Shown: positions 9,753 through 18,774, numbered from the stretch's first letter. The stretch: DNA of 64,000 nucleotides from Nocardioides sp. TRM66260-LWL (GCF_020075545.1 NZ_JAIQZK010000005.1:62001-126000), one strand, 5' to 3'. Notes: a model not told the origin generated them from the letters alone. A program made the numbers and translations.

Positions 9753-10190
9753 ATGCGCCGCGACCCCGTCTCCGATCGGCCGTCCTCCCGTCGAGCGGCT
9801 CCGAGCCTGCTGGCGACCTCGGGCATGGCCGAGCTGGCCGCGGGAGCCCTCTCCGGCTGGGTCTACACGCTGGTGATCGACCGACGCGACGACGCCCGTC
9901 GCCTCGGCATCGTCGCCCCGGCCCGCATCCGCCAGTGGCACCTGGACCTCGCCGCTCTCGGCACGGCGAGCGTCGCCCTGGGCACCGCGCTGCCCGACGC
10001 CCCGGCGCCGCTGCAGCGCACGATGGCGGTGGCCGCGTGGTCGAACGCCGGGATGTTCCTGCCGCTCGCGTTCAAGCCCGACCTGGACGACGATCCGCGG
10101 TTCCGCGCCGTCGTCGGCGCGTCCTTCGTGGCGACCACGGTCGGGTTCGTCGGCTTCGCGGCCACGGCCCTCCGGCGTCGCCGCGCCTGA
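9753..10190 (+). CDS. Small four-helix membrane protein, unknown
   Basis: A 145-aa protein with about four hydrophobic segments (ELAAGALSGWVYTLVI, LDLAALGTASVALGTAL, MAVAAWSNAGMFLPLAF, ASFVATTVGFVGFAATAL) and a basic tail RRRRA. Segment spacing and the small size are loosely like the hydroxylaminobenzene mutase/HAB family, but I see no decisive motif. It begins with ATG about 160 bp after the SprT-like gene and ends 35 bp before a strong palindromic repeat. Confidence 0.6.
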   Translation: MRRDPVSDRPSSRRAAPSLLATSGMAELAAGALSGWVYTLVIDRRDDARRLGIVAPARIRQWHLDLAALGTASVALGTALPDAPAPLQRTMAVAAWSNAGMFLPLAFKPDLDDDPRFRAVVGASFVATTVGFVGFAATALRRRRA

Positions 10191-10224
10191 GCGTCCGTCC
10201 CGGCTGGACGGCCCGGACTGGTCA

Positions 10225-10290
10225 GGGGAATCTGGACGTTGTCAGGCGAAACTTCCCCTGACAACGTCCAGATTCCCCGGATATCCGGGG
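10225..10290. repeat. Palindromic repeat unit in a convergent gap (possible bidirectional terminator)
   Basis: A perfect 22-bp inverted repeat (arms 10225-10246 and 10257-10278, 10-nt loop CGAAACTTCC) runs straight into a 16-bp palindrome, CCCCGGATATCCGGGG (10275-10290). It lies between convergent genes ending at 10190 and 10304. A related unit is at 60361-60446 and shares the CCCCGG-N4-CCGGGG core and a CAGGC(G)AAA centre, also in a convergent gap. A dispersed palindromic family doubling as a terminator is the simplest reading. Confidence 0.75.
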
Positions 10291-10303
10291 AAACCTGCGC
10301 GCC

Positions 10304-11212
10304 TCACCCCCGCAGCGCGACCTCGGGATCGACGCCGGACTGCGCCACCGACTCCTCCCAGAGCCGGCGGGCGGCGTCGGCGTCGCGGGCGCGGCGGCTG
10401 GGCCGCTCGACGACCGGCGTCCGGCCGCGCACCACGAAGCGGGGGCCGACGAAGGCGCCGCCCGGGAGCGTCCGGTCGGTGGCGGCACGCAGTGTCGGAC
10501 GGGCGCCGTCGGCGGCCGGCTGGGCGAGCAGCGGCGCGAGCAGGCCGATCGCCCGGTTGGAGACGCCGCTGCCCTCGACGCCCAGATCGGTGTCGGAGCC
10601 GCCCGGGTGCGCGGCGAGCGCGGTCAGGTGCGAGCCGGCCGCGGCGGCCCGGCGCTGCAGCTCGGCGGTGAAGTAGAGGTTGTCGAGCTTGCTGTGGAAG
10701 TAGGCGTTCCACCGGTCGTAGCGGCGCTCGAGCGTCGGGTCGGGACGCCCCCGGGCAGCACGGTGGCCCATGCTCGACACGCTGACGACCCGCGCGAGGT
10801 CCGAGCGCAGCAGCAGCGGCACCAGGCGTCCGGTCAGCGCGTGGTGGCCGAGGTGGTTCACGCCGTACTGCAGCTCGAGGCCCTGCGCGGTGCGCGCCTC
10901 GTCGACGGCCATCAGACCGGCGTTGTTGATCAGCAGGTCCAGCGGCCGGTCCTCGTCGAGCAGCAGCGCCGCGAGCCGCTCCACGGAGGCGAGGTCGGCG
11001 AGGTCGAGGTCGACGACCCGCACGTCGGCCGCGGGATGGCGGCGGCGGACGGCGTCGGCCGCGGCGTCCGCCTTGCCCCGGTTGCGGCAGGCCATGAGCA
11101 CCTGCGCGCCGGCGCCGGCGAGCGCGATCGTCGTCTCGAGGCCGAGGCCCGCGTTGGCTCCGGTGACGAGCGCGGTGCGGCCGGTGAGGTCGGGGACGTC
11201 GGTCCAGGTCAC
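10304..11212 (-). CDS. Short-chain dehydrogenase/reductase (retinol dehydrogenase/WWOX-like)
   Basis: A 302-aa NAD(P)-dependent oxidoreductase. Rossmann motif TGANAGLG lies near residue 16, NNAGLM near 95, and the catalytic region has VSVSSMGHR with a displaced YDRWNAYFHSK (Tyr-x-x-x-Lys), as in the atypical SDR subgroup that includes retinol dehydrogenases and light-dependent protochlorophyllide reductase. The GTG start at 11212 has a GAAGGAG site 6 nt upstream; longer in-frame readings upstream have no such site. The substrate is unknown. It is convergent with the preceding gene across the palindromic repeat. Confidence 0.85.
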   Translation of the reverse strand: MTWTDVPDLTGRTALVTGANAGLGLETTIALAGAGAQVLMACRNRGKADAAADAVRRRHPAADVRVVDLDLADLASVERLAALLLDEDRPLDLLINNAGLMAVDEARTAQGLELQYGVNHLGHHALTGRLVPLLLRSDLARVVSVSSMGHRAARGRPDPTLERRYDRWNAYFHSKLDNLYFTAELQRRAAAAGSHLTALAAHPGGSDTDLGVEGSGVSNRAIGLLAPLLAQPAADGARPTLRAATDRTLPGGAFVGPRFVVRGRTPVVERPSRRARDADAARRLWEESVAQSGVDPEVALRG

Positions 11213-11359
11213 GAGGGCTCCTTCGGGGACGGCGCGGGGTTCCCCTCGATCGCAGCACACCGCACAAGGTCGTCCTCCGGTGCCGACCTCCTCCCCCGCA
11301 GGTGCCGTCTGCTGCCGCAGCACCGCGATCGGGCCGGATCCGCCGCGAGGATCGCCGAC

Positions 11360-11965
11360 ATGACCGCTCGACGCCCCCTGCACCTCGCCGCCGACGCCCT
11401 CGTCGTGGTGCTCGCCGGCCTCGCCCTCGGCGGCGCGACCTCGTACGCGCAGACCTGGCTTCCGGGATCCCTCGCGCCGCTGGCGAACTCCGTCTCCGGC
11501 TGGACGCTGCTGACCGCGCTGGCCGTCGCGTCCCGGCGTCCCGGCCTCCGGTGGGGCGCCGTGCTCGGCGCCGCGTCGTTCGTGAGCCTCGTGCTCGGCT
11601 ACACCGCGGTCTCCGAGGCGCGCGGCTGGACCTACGACCCGACCCTGTGGGGCGCCGTCGGCGTGGTGGCCGGCCCGTTCGTCGGCGCCGCGACCGCCGG
11701 CCTCGTCGGACGTCCGCCGCTGCCGCGCGCGCTGGGCGCCGGAGCGCTCGCCGGGGTGCTGCTGGCCGACGGGCTCCGGGGCCTCACCGTCGTCGCCGAC
11801 TCCACCAGCCCCGTCTCCTGGTCGCTCTGCCTGGCCGTCGGCCTCCTCGGCCTGGCTGCCGCGACGACCCGGCTGCCGACCGCGCGGCATCGCCTGGCCG
11901 CCGTCGCGACGCTCGCGGTCGCCGCGTCGACGATCGGCCTGGGCTGCGCCACGGTGCTCGGGTGA
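11360..11965 (+). CDS. Integral membrane protein (DUF6518-like)
   Basis: A 201-aa hydrophobic protein with about six membrane segments. The LANSVSGWTLLTALAV start, a GAVLGAASFVSLVLGYTAV stretch and the small size resemble a family of uncharacterised actinobacterial membrane proteins (DUF6518, from memory). There are no catalytic motifs. ATG 11360 begins the protein directly at the first basic residues before the first helix. It is divergent from the dehydrogenase and ends 4 bp before the end of pruA. Confidence 0.7.
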   Translation: MTARRPLHLAADALVVVLAGLALGGATSYAQTWLPGSLAPLANSVSGWTLLTALAVASRRPGLRWGAVLGAASFVSLVLGYTAVSEARGWTYDPTLWGAVGVVAGPFVGAATAGLVGRPPLPRALGAGALAGVLLADGLRGLTVVADSTSPVSWSLCLAVGLLGLAAATTRLPTARHRLAAVATLAVAASTIGLGCATVLG

Positions 11966-11969
11966 CCCC

Positions 11970-13598
11970 TCAGCCCTGGTGCGGGTGACCGTGCGTCACC
12001 GGCGCGACGAAGGTCTCCTTGATCGAGCGCGGGCTGGTCCAGCGGGCCAGGTTCGACGGCGCCCCGGCCTTGTCGTTGGTGCCCGACGCGCGGCCGCCGC
12101 CGAACGGCTGCTGACCGACGACGGCGCCGGTCGGCTTGTCGTTGACGTAGAAGTTGCCGGCTGCGAACCGCAGCTCGCGCGACGCCCAGGCGATCGCGCC
12201 GCGATCGCGGGCCAGCACCGAGCCGGTGAGCGCGTAGGGCGAGGCGCTCTCCAGCTGGCGGGCGGTCTCCTCGAAGCGGCCGTCCTCGTAGACGTGCACG
12301 GCGAGGATCGGGCCGAAGTACTCGGTGGTGAACACCTCGTCGGTGGGGTCGACGCCCTCGATGATCGTCGGACGCACGAAGTAGCCCTCCGCGTCGTCGA
12401 CGGTGCCGCCGACGCCGATCGTCAGCCCGTCGGTGGCGCGGGCGCGGGCGATCGCGGCGGCGTGCCGGTCGAACGCGCGCCGGTCGATGACGGCGCCGAG
12501 GAAGTGCGCGAGGTCGGTGACGTCGCCCATCGAGAGCGCCTCGGTCTGGGCGTAGAGATCGTCCCTGATGCGGGCCCACAGGGAGGCCGGCACGTAGGCG
12601 CGCGACGCGGCGGAGCACTTCTGGCCCTGGTACTCGAAGGCGCCGCGGATCAGCGCGGTGCGCAGCACGTCGGCGTCGGCGCTGGGGTGGGCGAGCACGA
12701 AGTCCTTGCCGCCCGTCTCCCCGACCACGCGCGGGTACGAGCGGTAGCCGGCGATGTTCTCGCCGACGGTGCGCCACAGGTGCTGGAAGGTGGCGGTGGA
12801 GCCGGTGAAGTGGATGCCCGCGAGATCGCGGTGCGGCAGGACGACGCGCGAGACGTCCAGGCCGTCGCCGGGCAGCAGGTTGATCACACCGGGCGGCAGA
12901 CCGGCCTCCTCGAGCAGCTCCATCGTCAGGGACGCCGCGAGCTGCTGGGTCGGCGAGGGCTTCCAGACCACGGTGTTGCCCATCAGGGCCGGCGCGGTCG
13001 GCAGGTTGCCGGCGATGGCAGTGAAGTTGAACGGCGTGATCGCGTAGACGAAGCCCTCGAGCGGGCGGTGGTCGGTGCGGTTCCAGACGCCGGGGCTGTT
13101 CGCGATCGGCTGCTCGGCGAGCATCGTCGCGGCGTAGTGCACGTTGAACCGCCAGAAGTCGATGAGCTCGCAGGCGGAGTCGATCTCGGCCTGCACCGCG
13201 GTCTTCGACTGGCCGAGCATGGTGGCGGCGTTGAGCCGCTGACGCCACGGGCCCGCGAGGAGCTCGGCGGCGCGGAGGAACACGGCGGCCCGCTCGTCGA
13301 AGGGCAGGTCGCGCCAGGGCCGCGCGGCCTCGGCGGCCGCGGTCACCGCGGCCGTCGCCTCAGCCTCGCCGGCGCCGTGGAAGCGCGCGAGCACGTGCCA
13401 GTGGTCGTGCGGCTGGACGACCTCGTGCTCCGGGCCGCTGCCGACGACCCGCTCGCCGCCGATGACGGCGTGCAGCGTCGGCTGCTCGGCCTCCTGCCGC
13501 GCCAGCTCGGCCTGCAGCGCGGTGCGCTCGGGCGTGCCGGGCGCGTAGGTCAGCACCGGCTCGTTGGTCGGGGCGGGCGGGGTGGTGACGGCGTCCAT
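11970..13598 (-). CDS. pruA: L-glutamate gamma-semialdehyde (P5C) dehydrogenase
   Basis: Second step of proline catabolism: oxidises glutamate semialdehyde to glutamate with NAD+. The 542-aa length fits monofunctional PruA. Motifs include ETGGKDF with the catalytic-region Glu (about residue 290), the active-site Cys in QGQKCSAASR (about 324), FTGS of the NAD site, and the C-terminal PFGGGRASGTN. The ATG at 13598 follows a GGGAGA site. Proline dehydrogenase lies 85 bp upstream on the same strand and a PucR-type regulator is divergent beyond it, making a compact proline-use module. In actinobacteria the two enzymes are separate proteins rather than a PutA fusion, as here. Confidence 0.95.
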   Translation of the reverse strand: MDAVTTPPAPTNEPVLTYAPGTPERTALQAELARQEAEQPTLHAVIGGERVVGSGPEHEVVQPHDHWHVLARFHGAGEAEATAAVTAAAEAARPWRDLPFDERAAVFLRAAELLAGPWRQRLNAATMLGQSKTAVQAEIDSACELIDFWRFNVHYAATMLAEQPIANSPGVWNRTDHRPLEGFVYAITPFNFTAIAGNLPTAPALMGNTVVWKPSPTQQLAASLTMELLEEAGLPPGVINLLPGDGLDVSRVVLPHRDLAGIHFTGSTATFQHLWRTVGENIAGYRSYPRVVGETGGKDFVLAHPSADADVLRTALIRGAFEYQGQKCSAASRAYVPASLWARIRDDLYAQTEALSMGDVTDLAHFLGAVIDRRAFDRHAAAIARARATDGLTIGVGGTVDDAEGYFVRPTIIEGVDPTDEVFTTEYFGPILAVHVYEDGRFEETARQLESASPYALTGSVLARDRGAIAWASRELRFAAGNFYVNDKPTGAVVGQQPFGGGRASGTNDKAGAPSNLARWTSPRSIKETFVAPVTHGHPHQG

Positions 13599-13636
13599 CG
13601 GTGGTCTCCCTGGATGCGGCGGAACGGGCGGTGGTC

Positions 13637-13666
13637 GGGTGGGGCCGGGTGGGGCCGGGTGGGGCC
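13637..13666. repeat. Tandem 10-bp repeat, three copies
   Basis: GGGTGGGGCC occurs three times head to tail in the 85-bp gap between the proline dehydrogenase and pruA genes. No function is evident; copy number may vary between strains. Confidence 0.8.
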
Positions 13667-13683
13667 GGATGCGGCGGAGCGGC

Positions 13684-14619
13684 TCAGCGGTGGGCGAGCG
13701 CTCGGAGGAAGAAGGCCACGTTGGCCGGACGCTCGGCGAGGCGACGCATGAAGTAGCCGTACCAGTCGGTGCCGAAGGGCACGTACACGCGCATGCGGTG
13801 GCCGGCGTCGGTGGCGCCCTGCTGGAGGTCGGTGCGGATGCCGTAGAGCATCTGCAGCTCCCAGGCGTCGGCTGTGCGACCCTCGCGCTCGGCGACCCCG
13901 ACGGCGTGCGTGAGCATGACGGGGTCGTGCGTGGCGATCATCGCGTAGCAGCGCGAGCCGAGGAGCGCGGCGACGTCGTCGCGGTAGGCCGCGTCGACGT
14001 CGCGCTTGCGCTGGTGGGCGACGCCGGCCGGCTCCTTGTAGGCGCCCTTGACCAGGCGGACGCGGGTGCCGCCCGCGCCGCCGCGGGCGAGGGCGGCGAT
14101 GTCGCCGGGGGTGCGCAGGAGGTTCGACTGCAGGACGTTGCCGACGGTCGGGTCGGTGCGGCGCAGGGTCTCGCCGACGGAGAGCGTCGAGTCGACCGTG
14201 GTGTGGTCCTCCATGTCGAGGGTGACGGTGGCGCCCACCGCGCGGGCGGCCGCGCAGACCTCCTCGGCCTGCTCGACGACGAACGCCTCGCCGACGCCCG
14301 GGATCGCCTGACCGAGGGCGGAGAGCTTGACCGAGGCGTCCGCGCCGCGTGCGAGGCCGGCCTCGGCGAGCGCGCCGAGGAGGGCGAGGTAGGCGTCGCG
14401 GGTGCGCCGCGCGCCGGCGACGTCGTGGACGCCCTCGCCGAGCACGTCGATCGTCACGCTGCGGCCGACGGCGGCGAGCTCGGACGCGGCGGCCACCGCG
14501 TCGGTCGTGCGCTCGCCGGCCACGAACCGGTCGACGACGGCGCGGGTCAGGGGCAGCGCCTCGACGGCGTGCCGGGCGCGCGGGCTGCGGGCCGCGTGGC
14601 TCAGGGTGGCGCTCAGCAT
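13684..14619 (-). CDS. putB: Proline dehydrogenase
   Basis: First step of proline catabolism: FAD-dependent oxidation of proline to pyrroline-5-carboxylate. A 311-aa TIM-barrel protein of the compact PRODH type. Motifs: VTLDMEDH, RLVKGAYKEP (flavin/substrate region), MIATHDP, ELQMLYGIR, and the C-terminal substrate-binding YFMRRLAERP. The ATG at 14619 has a GGAGG site upstream. It is followed by pruA and faces the PucR-type regulator across a 123-bp promoter region. Confidence 0.95.
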   Translation of the reverse strand: MLSATLSHAARSPRARHAVEALPLTRAVVDRFVAGERTTDAVAAASELAAVGRSVTIDVLGEGVHDVAGARRTRDAYLALLGALAEAGLARGADASVKLSALGQAIPGVGEAFVVEQAEEVCAAARAVGATVTLDMEDHTTVDSTLSVGETLRRTDPTVGNVLQSNLLRTPGDIAALARGGAGGTRVRLVKGAYKEPAGVAHQRKRDVDAAYRDDVAALLGSRCYAMIATHDPVMLTHAVGVAEREGRTADAWELQMLYGIRTDLQQGATDAGHRMRVYVPFGTDWYGYFMRRLAERPANVAFFLRALAHR

Positions 14620-14716
14620 GGCTGCCTCCAGGGAGTCGGTGACCGCCCGTCCGGGTCGGTGCGTCCATGCTGCGGCCGCGCACGCGAGCACGAACAGCGA
14701 CAGACGTACGAAGATC

Positions 14717-14729
14717 CACGGCATCCGTG
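14717..14729. promoter_or_regulatory. Palindrome in the proline dehydrogenase/PucR divergent promoter region
   Basis: CACGG-CAT-CCGTG, a perfect 13-bp inverted repeat, lies 14 bp before the regulator start and about 100 bp before the proline dehydrogenase start. It is a candidate operator for the PucR-type regulator, by inference from position. Confidence 0.35.
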
Positions 14730-14742
14730 CGACATTTGGCGC

Positions 14743-15882
14743 ATGGCGGTGCTGGACGACCTGGCGGACGAGATCGCAGCCCTCCTGCACGCCCCGTGCA
14801 CGATCGAGAGCCTCGACTTCGACCTGCTCGCCTTCTCCGGCCAGGGCGACGCCGTCGACGAGGTGCGTCGCCGCTCGATCCTCGAACGCGGCTCGACGCC
14901 GGAGGTGCGCGCCTGGTTCGACGCGCAGGGCATCCGCGCGGCGACGTCCCCGGTGCGCATCCCGGGCGACGCCGCACGCGGCATCGTCACGCGCCTGCTG
15001 GTGCCGGCGGTGCACCTCGGACGCGCGCAGGCGTACGTGTGGCTGCTCGACCCGGACGCCGCGATCGACCCCGCGCTCTGGCCCGAGGCGGCCCGGCTCG
15101 CGGAGTCGGTCGGGCGACTGCTGCACCTGATGGAGCGCCGGCAGGACCACCGCGACGAGCTCTACCGCGCGGTCGTCGAGGGCACGCCGCAGACCGCCGC
15201 CGAGGCGGCCGCCGACCTCGCCGCCGCCGCCGGGCTCCGGCTGGACGAGCCGGTGCGCTGCGTCGTCGTCGAGCGGCCCGCCCTGGCCGAGCAGCTGGCC
15301 AGCCGCCCGCCGCGTCCCGGCGTCGTGTGGGTGCGCGAGCTCGAGGGCGCCTCGACGGCGGTCGTCCGCAGCGGCGCCGTGCGACTCGACGCCGGCGTCG
15401 GCGGCCTGCTCGCCGGGCTCGGGCTCGGGCTCGGACGGCGGCTGCCGGACGTCGACGCCGCGACCCGCGTCGGCGTGGGGCCGAGCGTCGGCTCGCTCGA
15501 CGACCTCGCCCGCTCCCGCTCCGGCGCGCTGGTGGCGCTGCGGGTCGCGTCCCCGACCCCCTCCGGCGCGCTGGCGTCGTGGGACGAGCTGGGGCCGCTC
15601 GCGCTGCTCGGCGTCGCCCGGGCCGACGAGCTGCGGCGCACCGTGGTGCCGTCGACGGTCGCGCGGCTGACCGCGGAGGCGCCCGACCTCGCCCGCACCG
15701 CGCAGGTGTTCCTCGACGCCGCGGGCAACGTCGTCACGACCGCCGCGGAGCTGGGCGTCCACCGGCAGACCGTCTACCACCGCCTGCGGCAGGTCGAGGA
15801 GCGCACCGGGCTGCGGCTCGACGACGGCGCCGACCGGCTGCGCCTGCACCTCGCGCTGACGCTGGCGCCGTTCCTCGGCTGA
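14743..15882 (+). CDS. PucR-type helix-turn-helix regulator of proline catabolism
   Basis: A 379-aa transcription factor. The C-terminal domain carries the PucR/CdaR helix-turn-helix: ARTAQVFLDAAGNVVTTAAE, then LGVHRQTVYHRLRQVEERTGL. The upstream part has a GGDEF-like/GAF-like sensory region typical of the family. It is divergently transcribed from the proline dehydrogenase/pruA genes, the arrangement seen for PruR/PutR-like activators in actinobacteria, so it is likely the proline-responsive activator. ATG 14743 gives MAVLDDLADEIAALL. Confidence 0.85.
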   Translation: MAVLDDLADEIAALLHAPCTIESLDFDLLAFSGQGDAVDEVRRRSILERGSTPEVRAWFDAQGIRAATSPVRIPGDAARGIVTRLLVPAVHLGRAQAYVWLLDPDAAIDPALWPEAARLAESVGRLLHLMERRQDHRDELYRAVVEGTPQTAAEAAADLAAAAGLRLDEPVRCVVVERPALAEQLASRPPRPGVVWVRELEGASTAVVRSGAVRLDAGVGGLLAGLGLGLGRRLPDVDAATRVGVGPSVGSLDDLARSRSGALVALRVASPTPSGALASWDELGPLALLGVARADELRRTVVPSTVARLTAEAPDLARTAQVFLDAAGNVVTTAAELGVHRQTVYHRLRQVEERTGLRLDDGADRLRLHLALTLAPFLG

Positions 15883-15910
15883 GCGGCCCTCCGCAGCGGA
15901 CGCTCGGCCG

Positions 15911-16345
15911 TCAGGCCTTGCGCGCGGACCGGGCGTAGAGCCCGAGGAGGGTGCGGCTGATCAGCCGCAGCAGCGCCTGCTCGACGACCGGCACCCGTGC
16001 CTGGGCCGAGAGCGTCCACTCCACCGCCGTGCCGGTGCCCTGCCCGGTGAGCCGCACCTCGCCGCGGTAGTCGCGGAACGGGACGCCGGCCAGCCCGCGG
16101 TAGCCGAGCACGTGCGGGGCCTCGAAGGCGGTGATCTCCTCGACGATCGCCGGCGCCGGACCGGCCGCCGCGATCCGCCGCACCGCCCCGACCCCGCCGG
16201 GCACCTCGGCGCGCGCGTCGTCGACGGTGACCTTCACGCCCGGACCCCACGACGCCATGCCCTCGTGGTGGGCCAGCTCCGCCCACGCGCGCTCGACGCC
16301 GATCGGCAGGGTGGTGCGGGCGGTGGCGCTGACGCGCTTCGACAT
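15911..16345 (-). CDS. SRPBCC-family (polyketide cyclase/START-like) protein
   Basis: A 144-aa small hydrophobic-pocket protein. It begins MSKRVSATARTTLPIGVERAW, the usual first strand and helix of the SRPBCC fold, with the conserved W-G-P-G-V turn and a final long helix (VVEQALLRLISRTLLGLYAR). ATG 16345 is chosen for its AGGAG site; an in-frame ATG 15 codons upstream has no such site. Ligand unknown. Confidence 0.75.
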   Translation of the reverse strand: MSKRVSATARTTLPIGVERAWAELAHHEGMASWGPGVKVTVDDARAEVPGGVGAVRRIAAAGPAPAIVEEITAFEAPHVLGYRGLAGVPFRDYRGEVRLTGQGTGTAVEWTLSAQARVPVVEQALLRLISRTLLGLYARSARKA

Positions 16346-16435
16346 GGGGACTCCTGGAGCTCGGGGCTGGTGCGGCTCAGACGCTGCCACGAGGAGCGGA
16401 CGGGCGGCGTCCGCGACCAGCGAGCGGACGGTCCC

Positions 16436-18076
16436 TCAGCACAGCGGCACCGACTCGTCCACGAACGGCGTGCCGTGCAGGGATCCCGACGTCGACCCGT
16501 TGTTGTAGAAGGCATCCGCCGAGCCGTAGAACTCGTCACTCCACGGAGCCGTGCGGATGCGGTACCACCAGGTGTTGCCGTCCTGGACGGCGAAGCCCTC
16601 GACACGGCAGGTGATCTCGACGGTGCGGTGCACGTCCATGGTCACCCCGGGCCGGCCGCCCGCGGTCCGGTAGTCGCTCCAGGTGTGGACCTCGCTGCCG
16701 CTGGTCTCCAGACGCGCTGCCGGGCGACCCGGCGGGACGGACGAGGGGCTGGAGGAGGGCAGCGAGCCGACGTGGGTGCTCGCCGGGGAGCCCGGCCGCG
16801 CGATGGACGGCGACGAGGACGGTGACGGCAGCCGGGACGGCGCGACGACCGCTGCGACCGACGGCGTGCGGACCGGCACGGCCGCCGCCGTCGCGGGGGA
16901 CGCGCCCGGGGTGGCCGTCCCCCTCGTGCGCTGACCGCCCCCGGGGACCGAGGCGCGCGTCAGGTGGGAAGCGCCAGCTGAGGAGGGCGGCCGCGAGCGG
17001 GGGACGCGGCTCGAGCGGGAGGAGCCCGGCGTGGCGATGGCGCCCGCCTCGACGGCGGATCCGGAAGGGTCGGCCGTCGAGGCGGTGGGAGCGACGTGTG
17101 GCCGCACCTCCGCGCCCACCCCCACGCCAGCGGCCACGGCGACAACCACGGCCGCGGCCAGCACGCCGGCCCGGACGCGATGCCGCCTCCCGCCGCGGAC
17201 GGCGCCGGCGGGGCGGAGATTCGGACGATCGAGGGCCTCCACGATCTCGACGGCCGACCCCGGAGCACGACCACAGGCGGCCGCCCACAGACCGGCCAGG
17301 GCCCCATCGGCATCCGCGACGAGCTCCTCCAGCGTCCGGCGCGCGACGTCCCGCACCTCGTCGAAGGGCATGGTCCCGGACGCGTCGCGCGCGAGACCAC
17401 GCAGCAGGAGCACGGCGAGCAGTGCGCGATCCCTCTGCTGGGCACCGCGCAGCCCGGGGGCGGACTCCGCGACGTCGGACGGGACGCTCGTCAGCGCCGA
17501 CATCGAGGTGTCGGTGTCGTCACCCCAGAGCACCGCCTCGAAGTCGAGCAGCACGGCGTGGCCCTCGGGCGTCACCACGACGTTGCGACCGTGCACGTCA
17601 CGGTGGGCGAGGCCGCCGGACGGCGCGGCGTGCAGCGCATCGAGGCCCTCGGCGACGTCCCGCGCCCACGCGCGCACCTGGGCAGGGGACGCCGTCAGGA
17701 TCGCCTCGCTGAACAGGCGACCCTCGACCCACACGTGGGAGGAGTAGAAGACGTGATCGTCCTCCTCGATCTCGTCGGGTGCAGCCAGCACAGGCGGCCC
17801 GAGGAAGGTCTCGAGATGGTGCGCGAGGTTCGGATGACGCGGGATCCGGGCCGAGCGGTCGGCCACCTTGCGGAAGCGATCCTCGTCGATGGCGGTCAGC
17901 GCCTTGAGCCCCACGGCCGTGCCGGCCGGCATGCCCGCCACGCCTGCGTCCAGCACCGCGCGGTAGACCACGCCCGATCCGCCGCGGATGACCCGTAGCG
18001 CGTCGGGCACCAGGTAGGCGTCACGACGGCCGATGGGCCCGGTGCGCCCCTCCCGGCGCCGCGGCTCGGCGGTCAT
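16436..18076 (-). CDS. Membrane-anchored protein kinase-like protein
   Basis: A 546-aa Hanks-like kinase with one transmembrane helix. N-lobe: RGGSGVVYRAV and VGLKAL. Catalytic loop HRDVHGRN near residue 155 keeps the Asp and Asn but replaces the usual Lys-Pro with His-Gly, as in aminoglycoside-kinase-like members. The metal-binding DFG is DFE (LLDFEAVLWG). The helix VLAAAVVVAVAAGVGVGA is at about 305-325, followed by about 130 residues of Ser/Pro/Thr-rich linker and an exported C-terminal domain of about 90 residues with Trp pairs and two cysteines. It overlaps the FHA-HTH gene by 4 nt (ATGA), so the two are translationally coupled. Confidence 0.75.
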   Translation of the reverse strand: MTAEPRRREGRTGPIGRRDAYLVPDALRVIRGGSGVVYRAVLDAGVAGMPAGTAVGLKALTAIDEDRFRKVADRSARIPRHPNLAHHLETFLGPPVLAAPDEIEEDDHVFYSSHVWVEGRLFSEAILTASPAQVRAWARDVAEGLDALHAAPSGGLAHRDVHGRNVVVTPEGHAVLLDFEAVLWGDDTDTSMSALTSVPSDVAESAPGLRGAQQRDRALLAVLLLRGLARDASGTMPFDEVRDVARRTLEELVADADGALAGLWAAACGRAPGSAVEIVEALDRPNLRPAGAVRGGRRHRVRAGVLAAAVVVAVAAGVGVGAEVRPHVAPTASTADPSGSAVEAGAIATPGSSRSSRVPRSRPPSSAGASHLTRASVPGGGQRTRGTATPGASPATAAAVPVRTPSVAAVVAPSRLPSPSSSPSIARPGSPASTHVGSLPSSSPSSVPPGRPAARLETSGSEVHTWSDYRTAGGRPGVTMDVHRTVEITCRVEGFAVQDGNTWWYRIRTAPWSDEFYGSADAFYNNGSTSGSLHGTPFVDESVPLC

Positions 18077-18774
18077 GCGACCAGTCCGGTGTGCGTGCGC
18101 ACCACCTGCGCGGTGCGGTCGATCGCGTCACCGCCGTCGAGCACGACGAGCCCGGACACGGTGAACTGGGCGTCCATCTCGGCGATCACCTCGCGGACCC
18201 GACGGACGGAGTAGTGCAGCTCGTCGGCGATCTCCACGTAGGACGGCCTCCGCGTGCCGCCGGAGTGGGTCGCCGCGATGAGCAGCCGACCGATCCGCCG
18301 CTGGAGCTCGGTGAGGCGGAACGGCACCGTGCTGAGCACCTCCGGGGAGTCCTCCGGCTCCGACGACGGCGCCCTCAGCCGCCGCTGCTGCGCCGTCAGC
18401 ACGCTCAGCGTGAACTCCCGCGCCTCGAAGAGGTCGTCGGCCGGTGCTACGGCCACGATGTCGAATCGCGGCATCGGCGGGGACACCGCGGACTGCGGCG
18501 GGACGATCATCGCGGGCATGCTCGATCCGTCCTCCGGACGCACCATGAACCCCAGGCGCTCATGGAGGTTCTGCACCAGGAGGCGTCCGCGCGTCCAGGC
18601 GAGCTCGCCCCAGTGCCGCGGCACGGTCCGACTGAGATCGGCGCCGTAGCCGAACCGCACGGAGGCGTCGCCCGCCCGACCGAAGACCAGGGCATCGTGC
18701 TCGGTCATGTAACGGCGGTAGGTCTCCTCGTGAGGAGCCTGCCACCAGACGGTGGCGACGACGGGAGCAGTCAT
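18073..18774 (-). CDS. FHA-like domain protein with C-terminal winged helix-turn-helix
   Basis: A 233-aa protein. The N-terminal half has a divergent FHA pattern: LVFGRAGDASVRFGY, then LSR followed by HWGELAW (usual SRxHA region) and a short GRLLVQNL strand. The C-terminal 80 residues are a winged HTH (RIGRLLIAATH, then SYVEIADELHYSVRRVREVI). A phospho-reader joined to a DNA-binding domain, coupled by a 4-nt overlap to a membrane kinase, suggests a kinase-to-transcription relay. That function is inferred. Confidence 0.65.
   Translation of the reverse strand: MTAPVVATVWWQAPHEETYRRYMTEHDALVFGRAGDASVRFGYGADLSRTVPRHWGELAWTRGRLLVQNLHERLGFMVRPEDGSSMPAMIVPPQSAVSPPMPRFDIVAVAPADDLFEAREFTLSVLTAQQRRLRAPSSEPEDSPEVLSTVPFRLTELQRRIGRLLIAATHSGGTRRPSYVEIADELHYSVRRVREVIAEMDAQFTVSGLVVLDGGDAIDRTAQVVRTHTGLVA

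Noticed and set aside
13637..13666. CRISPR-like repeats
   Set aside because: A 10-bp tandem repeat without spacers. No CRISPR array or cas gene is visible in the window.
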